Both the position numbers and the translations under genes were made by a program. Below the pieces are notes generated by a model. That model did no database searches and was not told where the DNA came from. It was given only the letters and a program-made list of their open reading frames with translations. 6,420 bases of DNA. It comes from Clostridia bacterium (GTDB lineage: Bacteria; Bacillota_A; Clostridia; Christensenellales; CAG-138). The stretch lies in assembly GCA_017553815.1 (NCBI GenBank), contig JAFZJT010000319.1, forward strand, positions 1 through 6,420, read 5' to 3'. This document shows, one piece after another, positions 5,727 through 6,420 of this stretch (positions are counted from its first letter, which is position 1; every line of letters begins with the position of its first letter).

Positions 5727-6332
5727 ATGCTCATATCGCAGTTGAAAAGGGAGGCTTTGAGCGAAGAGAGCGTTGACAGAGTGCTGTATCGCGGTCTTGA
5801 GGACGGCGGCGAAAGCGCGGACTGCATCATCGTTCTCGGAAGCGGCAAGGCGTCAAAATACAAGCTGCCCATTGCCTTTGAGGCGTACCGAAGCGGCCGC
5901 GCACCCAAGCTGCTTCTCTGCGGCGGCACGGTTCGGGATTTCCCCGAAGGGCGGATGAGCGAAGCCGAGCATATGCGCATCCACGCGATCAATCTCGGAG
6001 CAAACGCCGACGATATCCTGATGGACGATCGATCGCAAAACACCGTTGAAAATATGTTCGGTGCGCTTATGGAGCTTCAGCGAGCGTTTTTGATAAACAG
6101 GGTCAAAAGGGTTCTGCTCGTCACAACTTCCTTTCATATGCGAAGAAGCCTCTTAATAGCAAGGTATCTGTTTCCGAGGCATATCGAGGTCATGCCCTGT
6201 CCTGCCGACGACACCAACACGAGGCGGGAGAATTGGATGAAGAGCGAAGTCGGAAGACAACGCGCTTTTGATGAAGTCGGGAAGATAGTCGATTGCGTGG
6301 AGAACGGCCTGTTTCCCGATTTTGAAGTGTGA
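5727..6332 (+). CDS. YdcF-like protein, DUF218 (SanA/YdcF) family
   Basis: A complete 201-residue protein. DUF218 motifs appear in order: ADCIIVLGSGKASKY (31-45), the usual opening beta strand; KLLLCGG (61-67) followed by MSEAEHM (77-83), the glycine-rich and SEA segment; MDDRSQNTVENM (99-110), the conserved S-x-NT-x-EN motif; and VLLVTTSFHMRRS (129-141), the T-S-x-FH-x-R-R motif. Family members adopt a Rossmann-like fold; E. coli YdcF binds S-adenosylmethionine and SanA is linked to envelope integrity, but the biochemical function is generally unknown. No N-terminal membrane segment is present, so this is the soluble type. The start follows AAGGGAG (5713-5719) by seven nt. It is second in the operon with the 234-residue gene; a hairpin terminator follows 13 nt after the stop. 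Confidence 0.88.
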   Translation: MLISQLKREALSEESVDRVLYRGLEDGGESADCIIVLGSGKASKYKLPIAFEAYRSGRAPKLLLCGGTVRDFPEGRMSEAEHMRIHAINLGANADDILMDDRSQNTVENMFGALMELQRAFLINRVKRVLLVTTSFHMRRSLLIARYLFPRHIEVMPCPADDTNTRRENWMKSEVGRQRAFDEVGKIVDCVENGLFPDFEV

Positions 6333-6345
6333 ATTGGAATATAAT

Positions 6346-6377
6346 GCGGCTCGAGCTGAAGCTTGGGCCGCTTCGTA
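6346..6377 (+). terminator. Hairpin terminator closing the 4995-6332 operon
   Basis: An 11-bp stem, GCGGCTCGAGC (6346-6356) with GCTTGGGCCGC (6361-6371, two G-U pairs), closes a TGAA loop. Only a weak T-tract follows (TTCGTAAT), so the hairpin is clear but efficiency is uncertain. The remaining 43 bases to the window end hold no supported feature. Confidence 0.55.
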
Positions 6378-6420
6378 ATACTCTACTGGTTCGGTCGGGT
6401 CAATCGTTTTTCCCATTTAC

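Noticed and set aside
6153..6416. Minus-strand frame of 87 codons entering the 3' end of the YdcF-like gene
   Set aside because: It overlaps the coding region and the terminator hairpin, has no visible ribosome binding site, and shows no recognisable domain; a weak TTGACC/TATTAC pair nearby is not convincing.
1..6420. CRISPR arrays, insertion sequences or transposase genes
   Set aside because: No regularly spaced repeats, terminal inverted repeats or transposase-like proteins were seen on either strand.

Overview
This window looks like part of a moderately GC-rich Bacillota chromosome, most likely a Clostridia-type organism. The evidence is the adjacent greA and lysS genes, a MATE-family efflux gene of the type common in Clostridia, strong AGGAGG-like ribosome binding sites, and sigma-A-type promoters whose -10 boxes are all TATAAT. 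Genus and species cannot be told from this sequence. The greater part is ordinary chromosome; the less ordinary material lies in the first 970 bases.

Left edge (1-570): the window opens inside an AT-rich gene whose C-terminus carries an R-x4-H HEPN ribonuclease-type motif, as found in many defence and toxin proteins. It converges on a tRNA-Ala(CGC) gene on the minus strand, which has its own promoter and a hairpin terminator lying between the two genes. An AT-rich HEPN gene beside the 3' end of a tRNA is a typical genomic-island edge, but no integrase or att repeat is visible here.

Noncoding stretch (571-972): no convincing protein gene. It holds a GC-rich foldable segment, a clear promoter (771-800) followed by a roughly 65-nt potential RNA that folds into one long hairpin with a CC-GGAA-GG tip and ends in a T-run, then an AT-rich palindrome and a very good promoter placed so close to the MATE start codon that the mRNA should be essentially leaderless.

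Core stretch (973-4916): a complete MATE transporter gene with its own terminator; greA (transcript cleavage factor) behind a consensus promoter and a structured 5' leader; then lysS (class II lysyl-tRNA synthetase), separated from greA by a hairpin that may be an attenuating terminator.

Right part (4931-6371): a promoter drives an apparent two-gene operon made of an unrecognised 234-residue protein with a cysteine-rich segment and a cytosolic YdcF/DUF218-family protein, closed by a hairpin terminator. No complete new defence or mobile system is visible. The best leads are the putative small RNA at about 805-870, the leaderless MATE gene, and the truncated HEPN gene whose main body lies outside the window.
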